Source of the DNA: Synergistaceae bacterium
Lineage (GTDB): Bacteria > Synergistota > Synergistia > Synergistales > Synergistaceae
Reading direction: 5' to 3'
Assembly (NCBI GenBank): GCA_031274465.1
Contig: JAISQC010000246.1
Span: 1-8,405, forward strand
Length of the DNA: 8,405 bases
Shown: positions 1 to 5,553 of the stretch, in pieces
Position numbering within the stretch: position 1 is the first letter of the stretch
Layout: every line of letters begins with the position of its first letter
Program-made: the position numbers and the translations under genes
Notes under the pieces: generated by a model
The model's database searches: none
Told to the model about the DNA's origin: nothing
The model's input: only the letters and a program-made list of their open reading frames with translations

Positions 1-86
1 CCTTTGTCGTCCGGGCCGATGACCGTCGTCTCCATCCCCACGGCCTGAAACGGCATGACTAGGTCGTAACTGCCGATAGCCGCCAT
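1..86 (-). CDS. V/A-type ATPase subunit F (NtpG/AtpF type), N-terminal fragment
   Basis: Only the first 28 codons are in the window; the gene continues past the left edge. The translated start reads MAAIGSYDLVMPFQAVGMET. This matches the N-terminus of V/A-ATPase subunit F, where a short beta strand with the pattern IG..D.V..F...G is followed by a second strand (TTVIGPDDK). In the family, F is a small protein of about 100 residues that sits in the central rotor stalk with subunit D and links the A3B3 head to the membrane rotor. The ATG at 84-86 is preceded at 10 bases by a GGGAAGGG ribosome binding site, placed right after the stop codon of subunit C. The gene lies 19 bases behind C, as in the standard E-C-F-A-B-D order. 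Identification rests on the short N-terminus plus the context. Confidence 0.85.
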   Translation of the reverse strand, partial: MAAIGSYDLVMPFQAVGMETTVIGPDDK

Positions 87-105
87 GGAAGAAGCGCCCT
101 TCCCG

Positions 106-1119
106 TCAGTAGTAGCCACGCCTCATCATCCCCCTCACTTCGCCAATGTCCGCGCGCGTGCCCTTCGATACAAGAATCGTCCTGATGTTCTTGACTTCCA
201 TCTCCTTGCCCCACAGATAAGCGAGCACATTTTCAGGAGAATCAGAGCTGTACCTTGCCTTGGCCACCACAGAAGAGCAATAGTCGTCGAGCGCCCTTTC
301 GAGCGCCACCATCAGCTTTTCGAAATCGCCCTCGTCCTGGACGGAGGAAATGGCAAGACCTGCCTCGGAGTACCCCAAGACCCTCCTCCACCCGTCAAAC
401 TGTTCCGAGACGAGCGGAGCCAGGGCCGACGGAGCTATCGCGCCGCCCTCGTGGAGAAACGCGGCGGCAGAGGACGCGTCGAACCCGAACCTTTTCATGC
501 GGAGCAAATTGCGCAGATTTTCGGAATCGACCTTTGCCCTGGCCCACTTCAGCACTCCCGGTTCATTCACTCTGCCCGCGATCGACAGGATGGAGGCGAA
601 CATGCACCGATCCAGCATGCGCTCGACCTCGACCGCGTCTTTGTTCTGATCCCAGGCGGCCATGCAGGCCGGTATCGTCTGCGACAGGCCGTAAGGAAGC
701 CAGCCATATTCTTCCGATTCCATTTTCGAAGCGAGATCGTCGACCGGCACCGAGCCGAGCCTCGTCAGAAGATCGTATCGCCTCTTTCCTCCTGAGCGGG
801 CTTTAAATCCGCCCTTCATCAGCACTTTGACGTTGTGAAAATCGTAGGGCACCCTGAAAACATCGATGAGCTCCCTGTCTGGGACGAACCCGGTGAACTC
901 GTCGAACGTCGCGCACAGCTCGGCTTCCAGCGCCGAATCGAAGCGCCAATCTCCTTCGGCCATCCCGCGCGCGTAATTCGTCTCGGAAAGAACTTTCAAA
1001 GCCTCGTCAGGGCCATCGGCTTCCATCATCCTCTGGAACTGCGAAGCGTCCAGCAACAGACGCTCCATAGCGCGAATACGCGCTACCGCATAACCGTAAG
1101 ACCCGCTTCGCGACACCAC
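106..1119 (-). CDS. atpC: V/A-type ATPase subunit C (central stalk collar)
   Basis: This 337-residue protein is the usual size for archaeal/V-type subunit C (subunit d in eukaryotes). The funnel-shaped protein sits on top of the membrane c-ring and receives the D-F rotor shaft. Family signs are the N-terminal YGYAVARIRAMERLLLD segment, a central FHNVKVLMKG helix (about residues 92-101), and a C-terminal KEMEVKNIRTILVSK helix followed by the basic tail GMMRRGYY. It is soluble and mostly helical, without a signal peptide. The start is GTG at 1117-1119: an AGAGGTG ribosome binding site (1124-1130) stands at the right distance, and the nearby ATG is out of frame. The gene follows subunit E after 10 bases, and its ribosome binding site begins at the last base of the E stop codon, so translation of the two is probably coupled. 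I am sure of the family; the GTG start is an inference. Confidence 0.93.
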   Translation of the reverse strand: MVSRSGSYGYAVARIRAMERLLLDASQFQRMMEADGPDEALKVLSETNYARGMAEGDWRFDSALEAELCATFDEFTGFVPDRELIDVFRVPYDFHNVKVLMKGGFKARSGGKRRYDLLTRLGSVPVDDLASKMESEEYGWLPYGLSQTIPACMAAWDQNKDAVEVERMLDRCMFASILSIAGRVNEPGVLKWARAKVDSENLRNLLRMKRFGFDASSAAAFLHEGGAIAPSALAPLVSEQFDGWRRVLGYSEAGLAISSVQDEGDFEKLMVALERALDDYCSSVVAKARYSSDSPENVLAYLWGKEMEVKNIRTILVSKGTRADIGEVRGMMRRGYY

Positions 1120-1129
1120 ATCACACCTC

Positions 1130-1711
1130 TCAATCAGAGAAGAGCCGACTTACGACTTCGTTCTCCAAATTCTCCGATGCCACCTGTATCAGCATCTCCC
1201 ACGAACAGTTTATGGCAGTTCGCCCCTTTCGGAGGACGAAGCCTCCCGAGAAATCTCCCTTGCGATCCGAAACGGATATCCGCGTTCCGTTCGACTTGTT
1301 GAAATCGCTCACCCACGATGAGTCGAGATATTTTTCGCCTGACGAAAGCTCTATCGCTTCATCTCCGGATTCAACGCTTTTTTTCAGGAGGCGTTCGCAA
1401 AAATTGACATATTCGGCCTTGTCGAGTTTTTTGAGCCGTTCGAGCCCCAGCTCGAAAACATCGCTTATCAGGCGCCTTTCAGCGGCCAGGCGAATTTTGC
1501 CCACGTCGAGCTTCGCGACGATCTCGCGGCGCTTGAAAATCTCAGGGCGCTCGACCTCGAAACGCCCGGAAGCGGAAGCCTCCAGCCGCGCTACCTCGAC
1601 CTCAACGTCTTTTTGTATCGCCGCTTCCTGTTCGCGCGATCGCTGAAGTATCGCATCGGCCTCTTCGCGGGCATCCTGCTCTATCTTTTTGGTTATCTGC
1701 GCCAAAGACAT
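1130..1711 (-). CDS. atpE: V/A-type ATPase subunit E (peripheral stalk)
   Basis: The 193-residue product is the E subunit of the peripheral stalk (stator), which pairs with the short coiled-coil H/G subunit and holds the A3B3 head against rotation. Residues 1 to about 95 are a long charged helix rich in E, K, R and A (for example KIEQDAREEADAILQ), expected to form the coiled coil with H. The C-terminal globular part carries the family pattern GGFVLRKGRTAINCSWEML and ends in LENEVVSRLFSD. The start at 1711 (MSLAQITKK) is chosen over an in-frame upstream codon because AGGGGGGA at 1717-1724 lies just before it, and because the longer reading would run into the end of subunit K. The spacing to K is 19 bases. 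Here the symbol means V-type subunit E, not the F-type c subunit that has the same name. Confidence 0.92.
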   Translation of the reverse strand: MSLAQITKKIEQDAREEADAILQRSREQEAAIQKDVEVEVARLEASASGRFEVERPEIFKRREIVAKLDVGKIRLAAERRLISDVFELGLERLKKLDKAEYVNFCERLLKKSVESGDEAIELSSGEKYLDSSWVSDFNKSNGTRISVSDRKGDFSGGFVLRKGRTAINCSWEMLIQVASENLENEVVSRLFSD

Positions 1712-1730
1712 GGCATTCCCCCCTGTCCGG

Positions 1731-2240
1731 CTACTGTACTTTAATTCCAAGCAACATCAAAATGCTCATCAGCAATCCAAAAATCGCATAGGTTTCGCAC
1801 ATGGCGGGAAGTATGACGGCGTGCGCCATCTCTTCCGGGCGCTTGGATATCAAAAGTATGCAAGCCGCCGAAGATCTGCCCTGCCATATCGCGGAAAGGA
1901 AGCCGGTGATCGCGATGGGAAGGCAGGCGAAAAGGACTGCAAGCCCAGTCCATATTGAGATGGCGGGAGGTTCCATGCCGATGAGCAGCTTGGTATTGTA
2001 CAGCGCAATCACCCCGACCAACAGACCGTAAATGCCCTGGGTCCCCGGCAAGGCAAGCAACACCAGCGAAGAGATGAAATTTTTCGGGTTTTCCGTCATT
2101 ACCCCTGCCGCAGCTTCGTTTGCGATGCCAATGCCCCAAGCGGAACCAATGCCCGCAAAACCAACCGCCAATGCCGCGCCCAATATGACGAGCGCCGGTC
2201 CTAGCTGCCCCGACATTGCTTCGATTATTGCACTTTCCAT
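1731..2240 (-). CDS. ntpK: V/A-type ATPase subunit K, duplicated four-helix proteolipid with a Na+-type binding site
   Basis: This 169-residue membrane protein is the rotor-ring proteolipid, with two fused hairpins (four helices, near residues 14-38, 55-82, 95-118 and 142-166). Hairpin 1 has GIGSAWGIGIANEAAAG followed by LPGTQGIYG; hairpin 2 has the ion-carrying CETYAIFGLL. Aligned by eye with Enterococcus hirae NtpK, the Na+ ligands are all present: L64, T67, Q68, Q120 and E149, plus Y71, matching L61, T64, Q65, Q110, E139 and Y68. The essential carboxylate occurs only in hairpin 2, giving one ion per four helices as in NtpK. The start at 2240 (MESAIIEAM) is used because AAGGAGG at 2253-2259 precedes it; an upstream in-frame codon would overlap subunit I and add a basic non-membrane extension. 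The gene lies 56 bases after I, the widest gap in the operon. Na+ coupling is inferred from the ligands. Confidence 0.95.
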   Translation of the reverse strand: MESAIIEAMSGQLGPALVILGAALAVGFAGIGSAWGIGIANEAAAGVMTENPKNFISSLVLLALPGTQGIYGLLVGVIALYNTKLLIGMEPPAISIWTGLAVLFACLPIAITGFLSAIWQGRSSAACILLISKRPEEMAHAVILPAMCETYAIFGLLMSILMLLGIKVQ

Positions 2241-2252
2241 GATCAGATCACG

Positions 2253-2259
2253 CCTCCTT
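2253..2259 (-). promoter_or_regulatory. Strong Shine-Dalgarno of subunit K
   Basis: AAGGAGG on the minus strand is a full match to the anti-Shine-Dalgarno core, 12 bases before the K ATG. It is the strongest in the operon and follows an AT-rich spacer, as expected for a proteolipid made in many copies per complex. It also fixes the K start at 2240. Confidence 0.7.
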
Positions 2260-2296
2260 AAGCGTTGTATATTTAAAAGCCTTGGAAAAGACCAAA

Positions 2297-4291
2297 TCAA
2301 TCGGTCAACTTGACATATTGGGTATTGTATGAGAGCGGCAAAAAACCCTCGCCGGACGCGTCGTAGAATTTTCCGTAAAATTCCACGTATTGCAGCCTCA
2401 TGGAGTGGATAAACGCCCCCAATATGTTGATCACCATTCCAAAAACATGGCCCATGGCAAAGACCGCGACCCCCAGCAGAATCCCGATATAGGGAACTCC
2501 CGAGACGAGATTTGCCAGAAGATTGACGACCATGGCGATGGCGGCCGAACCAAGCCCGAGAGCCAAAAGCCTGCTGTAGCTCAAAACATCGCCAAGATAG
2601 CTGGTTATGCCATACAGGCTCAGGATTCCGGAGAACAGCTTGCCCACCACGCTCTTTTTGCCTCTCCCTTGAGTGGCCACCAGCACCAGGGCGCCAAAGA
2701 CCGCTACGGTGCCGCAGAGTTTAGCCGGCAGCCCCAGTATCCCGCCTGATGAGAGGCCAAACATGACAAGCCCGCAAAGGAAAATTATCCATCCCCCCTG
2801 ATCTCCAAAGGCGGCCAGCCGGTCGCCGCTTTTAAAGTTATTTCGCATCGCGATCGCAAGCCCCAGCATGACATGGAAGAAACCTATCGCGAGCGAGACG
2901 ACGAGCATCGTCATTGGATCGCTCATTGGGTCGAGCAACTGTATGGATTTTAACCATCCCAGCGGTTTCAGGAAAGAAAAACTGGTCAGGCTGTCCCCAA
3001 ACCATGAAAACGTTATGGCGCCGAAGGCAAATGCGCATAAATTCCCTATCAGTATGATCTTCAGAAAATTGGCGATCGGACCCGACGCCTTTGTTTTCTT
3101 CAGGATAATCGCGATCGTGCAGGCGATCAACAGCCCATACCCAGCGTCTCCAAAGCAAATGCCAAAAAACGCGTAAAAAAATGGCGTAGTCACGCTGGTT
3201 GGATCGAAACCTCCATAGGTCGGAATGCCATACATCTTCACAATCGCCTCTATCGGCTTGGACCATTTCGGGTTCCGAAGCAGGGTGGGCGGTTTCTCGC
3301 CCTCGTCCGGCTCGACGAGCATTATCTCCGAAAGCCCGGCGTAAGGCTTGACTGCATCGTTGAACGCGTTCAGGCAGGATTTGGGCGCCCATAGCTCCGT
3401 CAGGATTATCTGTTCCGTCTGCTCGCCTTCGATCAGCGCGTCGAGCTTGGATTTTTCTATGCCCCAGCGGTCGGAACAGTACTGGCATAGCTTCCATGTC
3501 TTGTCGGCGATCGCGGCGATTTCAGCATTGACGGATTCCTCCTGCAAGCCGAGTTCAGAAAGCTCGCCGTTCAAGCGCGACAGTTCATCCGACGCAAGCC
3601 CCGTCAAATTCTGAGGTATCTCGACGCGGGAAGCCTGAAATGCCGAAAGGGCTTGTTGCAGCTCGTCCGACGCATTTCTGGCATAAATGACGGAGACAAA
3701 TCTCGCCGATTCTTTTTCCCCCGCCGGCAGCATGAATGCCTCCGCGTTTTCGCCCATGGAAGATTCAAGCGCGTCCATGAATTTTTCAGCTGCATTGGCG
3801 GCGATCTGAAATATCGCCCCCTGAACGGAGGCGGTCCCTTTCGTGTAGAAATCCAGCGAATAAGGCAGACGGGATAAAGGGGACATCACCGATATGAGCC
3901 CGTTCACCCTGGAAACCCCCGCCTTTACGTCAGACAGGCGTTTTTCCAAATCCCTCGTTATTTTTAAAGAGGACAGAAATTCCCTCTCCGAGGCAAGTTC
4001 GGCGAGTTCCGCCACGGAACATGGCGACAAACCGCCAAGGGCTTTTGCCATTCCGCCTTCCTTTTTCGCGACATACGGCTCCACGAAGCGCGACGCGAGC
4101 CTGACATCGGAGAGCAGTTCGTCGAGATGCCTGGCGCGAGCTTTCAGCGAAGCCACGTTTTTCTCCGCGACTCGCCCATTGTCGCGAGGAATGAACTGAC
4201 AGCAACCGAGCTTCTGTATGGCATTCATCATCTCGTCGGATATAGATTTATGCAGAGCCATGCGGATTTTTTGCATTGCCTCAATTGCCAT
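2297..4291 (-). CDS. ntpI: V/A-type ATPase subunit I (a-subunit, ion channel stator)
   Basis: The 664-residue protein is the membrane stator that provides the ion half-channels next to the K-ring and anchors the peripheral stalks. The N-terminal half (about 1-340) is cytoplasmic and helical, with coiled-coil-like stretches near 40-65, 95-135 and 225-265. The C-terminal half holds roughly seven or eight membrane helices starting near residue 367. Hallmarks are the FDPTSVTTPFF segment with FGDAGYGLL (362-388), DVLSYSRLLALGL (568-580) containing R574, and HSMRLQYVEFYGKFY (629-643) containing R632. R574 and R632 fit the two essential channel arginines known in yeast Vph1 (R735, R799). The ATG at 4291 overlaps the end of subunit H by 11 bases and has a good AGAGGTGAT site (4300-4308) inside H, so coupled translation is likely. 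Length and motifs are complete, and I see no frameshift. Confidence 0.96.
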   Translation of the reverse strand: MAIEAMQKIRMALHKSISDEMMNAIQKLGCCQFIPRDNGRVAEKNVASLKARARHLDELLSDVRLASRFVEPYVAKKEGGMAKALGGLSPCSVAELAELASEREFLSSLKITRDLEKRLSDVKAGVSRVNGLISVMSPLSRLPYSLDFYTKGTASVQGAIFQIAANAAEKFMDALESSMGENAEAFMLPAGEKESARFVSVIYARNASDELQQALSAFQASRVEIPQNLTGLASDELSRLNGELSELGLQEESVNAEIAAIADKTWKLCQYCSDRWGIEKSKLDALIEGEQTEQIILTELWAPKSCLNAFNDAVKPYAGLSEIMLVEPDEGEKPPTLLRNPKWSKPIEAIVKMYGIPTYGGFDPTSVTTPFFYAFFGICFGDAGYGLLIACTIAIILKKTKASGPIANFLKIILIGNLCAFAFGAITFSWFGDSLTSFSFLKPLGWLKSIQLLDPMSDPMTMLVVSLAIGFFHVMLGLAIAMRNNFKSGDRLAAFGDQGGWIIFLCGLVMFGLSSGGILGLPAKLCGTVAVFGALVLVATQGRGKKSVVGKLFSGILSLYGITSYLGDVLSYSRLLALGLGSAAIAMVVNLLANLVSGVPYIGILLGVAVFAMGHVFGMVINILGAFIHSMRLQYVEFYGKFYDASGEGFLPLSYNTQYVKLTD

Positions 4292-4604
4292 AGGTTGACA
4301 TCACCTCTTTTAGCAGCCAGTCGGCAACTTCGGCGGTCTTGGGCTTTTTTCCCGCATAAAACCGTTCCGTCTCTTCCCTGCCGGCCTCGACAGTTTTAAC
4401 GGCCAGAGCTTCCGCCTCGCGTTCCGCGTCCTTCACCTGATCGCGAAAACTCCTATGAGACTTTTGCTTGGCTTCCTTGACAGCCTGCTCCCCCGCCGTT
4501 CGCGCCGACGCAATCATGCGAGCGCCTTCCGCTTTGGCCGTGGCGATTATCTCACCGGCAGCAGCCTCTTTCGCCCTGATCTCGTCCGCCATAGTTTCAG
4601 CCAA
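4281..4604 (-). CDS. V/A-type ATPase subunit H/G (NtpF type, peripheral stalk coiled coil)
   Basis: This 107-residue, Ala/Glu/Lys/Arg-rich protein is almost wholly helical (about residues 5-80). It ends in a short non-coiled tail, TAEVADWLLKEVMSTYGN. It is the first gene of the operon, directly before subunit I, the position of ntpF in Enterococcus and atpG/H in Thermus and archaea. In the family it forms the peripheral stalk with subunit E. The start I choose is TTG at 4602-4604, because AGAGGTG (4611-4617) lies at proper distance from it, while the in-frame ATG at 4590-4592 is about 20 bases away. With the ATG the protein would be 103 residues. Sequence similarity in coiled coils is weak evidence, so the call rests on shape, length and operon position together. 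Confidence 0.85.
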   Translation of the reverse strand: MAETMADEIRAKEAAAGEIIATAKAEGARMIASARTAGEQAVKEAKQKSHRSFRDQVKDAEREAEALAVKTVEAGREETERFYAGKKPKTAEVADWLLKEVMSTYGN

Positions 4605-4610
4605 TCACGC

Positions 4611-4617
4611 CACCTCT
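4611..4617 (-). promoter_or_regulatory. Ribosome binding site that supports a TTG start for subunit H
   Basis: AGAGGTG on the minus strand stands 6 bases before the TTG at 4604 (8 from the GG core). The alternative ATG at 4592 would be about 20 bases off, too far for usual initiation. The same AGAGGTG core is used by subunits I and C. Confidence 0.55.
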
Positions 4618-4657
4618 TTTCTAAAAATAAACACCGGCACCATAAACAACGAAAATC

Positions 4658-4686
4658 ATTCTACCTCATCCTAAAGTTCAATGCAA
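4658..4686 (-). promoter_or_regulatory. Candidate sigma-70-type promoter of the V-ATPase operon
   Basis: On the minus strand TTGCAT (4681-4686) and TAGAAT (4658-4663) are separated by exactly 17 bases. The -10 box matches the consensus at five of six positions and the -35 box at three of six. Transcription would begin near 4651, giving a leader of about 45 bases before the subunit H start. Found by eye only; other AT-rich boxes are nearby. Confidence 0.4.
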
Positions 4687-4745
4687 ACCCGTTTTGCTCC
4701 CAATATAAAAAAATTACACAGCCATAGATTACACTCATCGCAAAT

Positions 4746-4773
4746 TTGACATGAGGGCCAAGTTGCCTATTTT
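4746..4773 (+). promoter_or_regulatory. Candidate distal promoter toward the unknown gene
   Basis: A perfect TTGACA (4746-4751) is followed after 16 bases by TATTTT (4768-4773), which fits the -10 consensus at four of six positions. A transcript would start near 4780 and carry a leader of about 210 bases, including the tandem repeat and both hairpins. It may also be chance in an AT-rich spot. Confidence 0.3.
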
Positions 4774-4815
4774 GCCGCGCGTCCGGAGCATTGTGCCCGC
4801 GCGCCCCGTCGCGCC

Positions 4816-4841
4816 GTCAGTTTGCGCGGTCAGTTTGCGCG
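4816..4841 (+). repeat. Perfect tandem repeat, two copies of 13 bases
   Basis: The unit GTCAGTTTGCGCG occurs at 4816-4828 and again at 4829-4841 with no mismatch and no gap. It lies in non-coding sequence about 37 bases before the TATAAT box at 4878. It could be a pair of protein-binding sites on one face of the DNA or a simple duplication by slippage. Confidence 0.9.
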
Positions 4842-4843
4842 GA

Positions 4844-4857
4844 GTCGGGAAACCGAT
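4844..4857 (+). other. Small hairpin with a GAAA tetraloop
   Basis: TCGG (4845-4848) and CCGA (4853-4856) enclose GAAA, a stable GNRA loop if transcribed. A G-U pair (4844 with 4857) can add a fifth pair. A run of six T starts 11 bases later (4868-4873), too far for a normal terminator. It would form only if transcription starts upstream, for example from the candidate at 4746. Confidence 0.35.
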
Positions 4858-4877
4858 GAATGGTGGATTTTTTGCGC

Positions 4878-4883
4878 TATAAT
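4878..4883 (+). promoter_or_regulatory. Perfect -10 box (TATAAT) upstream of the unknown gene
   Basis: TATAAT matches the consensus at all six positions. The sequence at the -35 distance (GATGAA at 4855-4860, 17-base spacing) is a poor match, and no extended TGn motif is present. Transcription would start near 4890, giving a leader of about 100 bases that contains the 4900-4957 inverted repeat. A weak -35 suggests that an activator may be needed, perhaps at the tandem repeat just upstream. Confidence 0.4.
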
Positions 4884-4899
4884 TTATTGCGGTTTTGAA

Positions 4900-4957
4900 A
4901 TTTTATCCGCAACGCCATCGACAAAATCTGGCAATTGCGATGCACATCGGATAAAAT
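4900..4957 (+). repeat. Ten-base perfect inverted repeat in the leader of the unknown gene
   Basis: ATTTTATCCG (4900-4909) is the exact reverse complement of CGGATAAAAT (4948-4957). Inside it CATCG (4916-4920) can pair with CGATG (4938-4942). This gives a near-symmetrical structure with an inner loop of 6 by 5 bases and a 17-base apical loop that holds most of the palindrome GCAATTGC. It ends about 20 bases before the ribosome binding site. It may be a leader hairpin or a two-half operator; TAAAAT in the right arm also resembles a -10 box. Confidence 0.6.
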
Positions 4958-4976
4958 GCTTGTATTGATGAAACGG

Positions 4977-4984
4977 AAAGGTGG
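4977..4984 (+). promoter_or_regulatory. Ribosome binding site deciding the start of the unknown gene
   Basis: AAAGGTGG ends directly against an ATG at 4985, which is too close for normal initiation. The second in-frame ATG at 4994 lies 9 bases after it, so translation most likely starts at 4994. Confidence 0.6.
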
Positions 4985-4993
4985 ATGATTTTC

Positions 4994-5542
4994 ATGAGGG
5001 AAGGCTCAAAACGCGAGGCGCGCGAATTCGTCGGGGCGCGCCCCAAAAACCAGTCGATCGTTTCCCGCGTCAGGGACCACGGCTTCATGGCCGTCATGAT
5101 GAACAAGGAAGATTTTATGGATGCGGTAGTCTGGGCGGCCAATGTCGTGTACGAGTACAAGGATTTTTTTGGCGCGAAGTGCTCAAATCGCATCGTGATC
5201 TCGCTCTCGGAACTTCCCTTCCTGAAGCTCGACGTCGTGAACGCCCACTTCATAATGCTCTTTTACTACAACATGAAGCAGAATTTCGTTCTCATCGAGC
5301 AACTGAAGCAAAGCCTTTACACCGCAGCGAGGTTTCAGAAGATAGCTGAAAAGGACGTCGAGCTGATGAAGCAGGTTGACGAGCGGATGACGAGGTTTCG
5401 CGACCCTCTGAGCGAAGACGGCTTCAATTTCCCCACCGACCGCGAATTGCAGGGCGCCGAAAAGCAATACGATTTTTACTCGCATCTCGTGACCGAAGAG
5501 ATAGAAAAATTCAGGGAAGAGTGCGCAAAGTCGAAGATTTGA
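4994..5542 (+). CDS. Unknown soluble protein of 182 residues
   Basis: I do not recognise this protein. The frame is open from an upstream ATG (4985); the start at 4994 suits the ribosome binding site better. The N-terminal 30 residues are strongly basic and polar (REGSKREAREFVGARPKNQ). A mixed middle part follows, with aromatic and hydrophobic stretches (FMDAVVWAANVVYEY at 41-55, HFIMLFYYNM at 85-94). The C-terminal half (100-182) is charged and probably helical, with many E, K and R, and contains the stretch RFRDPLSEDGFNFPTD (134-149). There is no signal peptide, no clear membrane helix, no cysteine pair motif and no known catalytic signature. Codon and GC character resemble the neighbours, so recent transfer is not suggested. 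It is a single gene with its own upstream region, divergent from the ATPase operon and convergent with tsaB. That it is a real gene is well supported by length, ribosome binding site and the empty complementary strand. Confidence 0.85.
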   Translation: MREGSKREAREFVGARPKNQSIVSRVRDHGFMAVMMNKEDFMDAVVWAANVVYEYKDFFGAKCSNRIVISLSELPFLKLDVVNAHFIMLFYYNMKQNFVLIEQLKQSLYTAARFQKIAEKDVELMKQVDERMTRFRDPLSEDGFNFPTDRELQGAEKQYDFYSHLVTEEIEKFREECAKSKI

Positions 5543-5553
5543 CGCGAAAACCG

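Larger units (their letters stand above)
4605..4993. other. Divergent intergenic region between the ATPase operon and the unknown gene
   Basis: About 390 bases without a credible gene. The left part (roughly 4618-4750) is AT-rich, with runs of A and T, and holds the likely promoter of the ATPase operon. The middle part (about 4770-4850) is very GC-rich with many GCGC steps and a perfect 13-base tandem repeat. The right part (about 4860-4993) is AT-rich again, with a perfect TATAAT, a 10-bp inverted repeat and the ribosome binding site of the plus-strand gene. Any short open frames here lack a ribosome binding site and family-like sequence. I see no riboswitch or tRNA that I can name. Confidence 0.7.

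Noticed and set aside
85..795. Open plus-strand frame of 236 codons opposite subunit C
   Set aside because: It lies wholly antisense to a clear V-ATPase subunit, is rich in H, R and P as expected of a shadow frame in GC-rich DNA, and shows no family motif.
2838..3497. Open minus-strand frame of 219 codons inside subunit I
   Set aside because: It is a second frame of the same strand in the subunit I gene. Its sequence is Arg-rich and motif-free, while the subunit I frame carries all channel motifs.
4774..4842. Terminator or riboswitch in the GC-rich part of the intergenic region
   Set aside because: Many GCGC steps allow several competing short pairings, but no single stem with a T tract and no known riboswitch core could be traced.
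4931..4938. GCAATTGC palindrome as a separate operator
   Set aside because: Eight bases is short enough to occur by chance. It is better treated as the loop of the larger inverted repeat.
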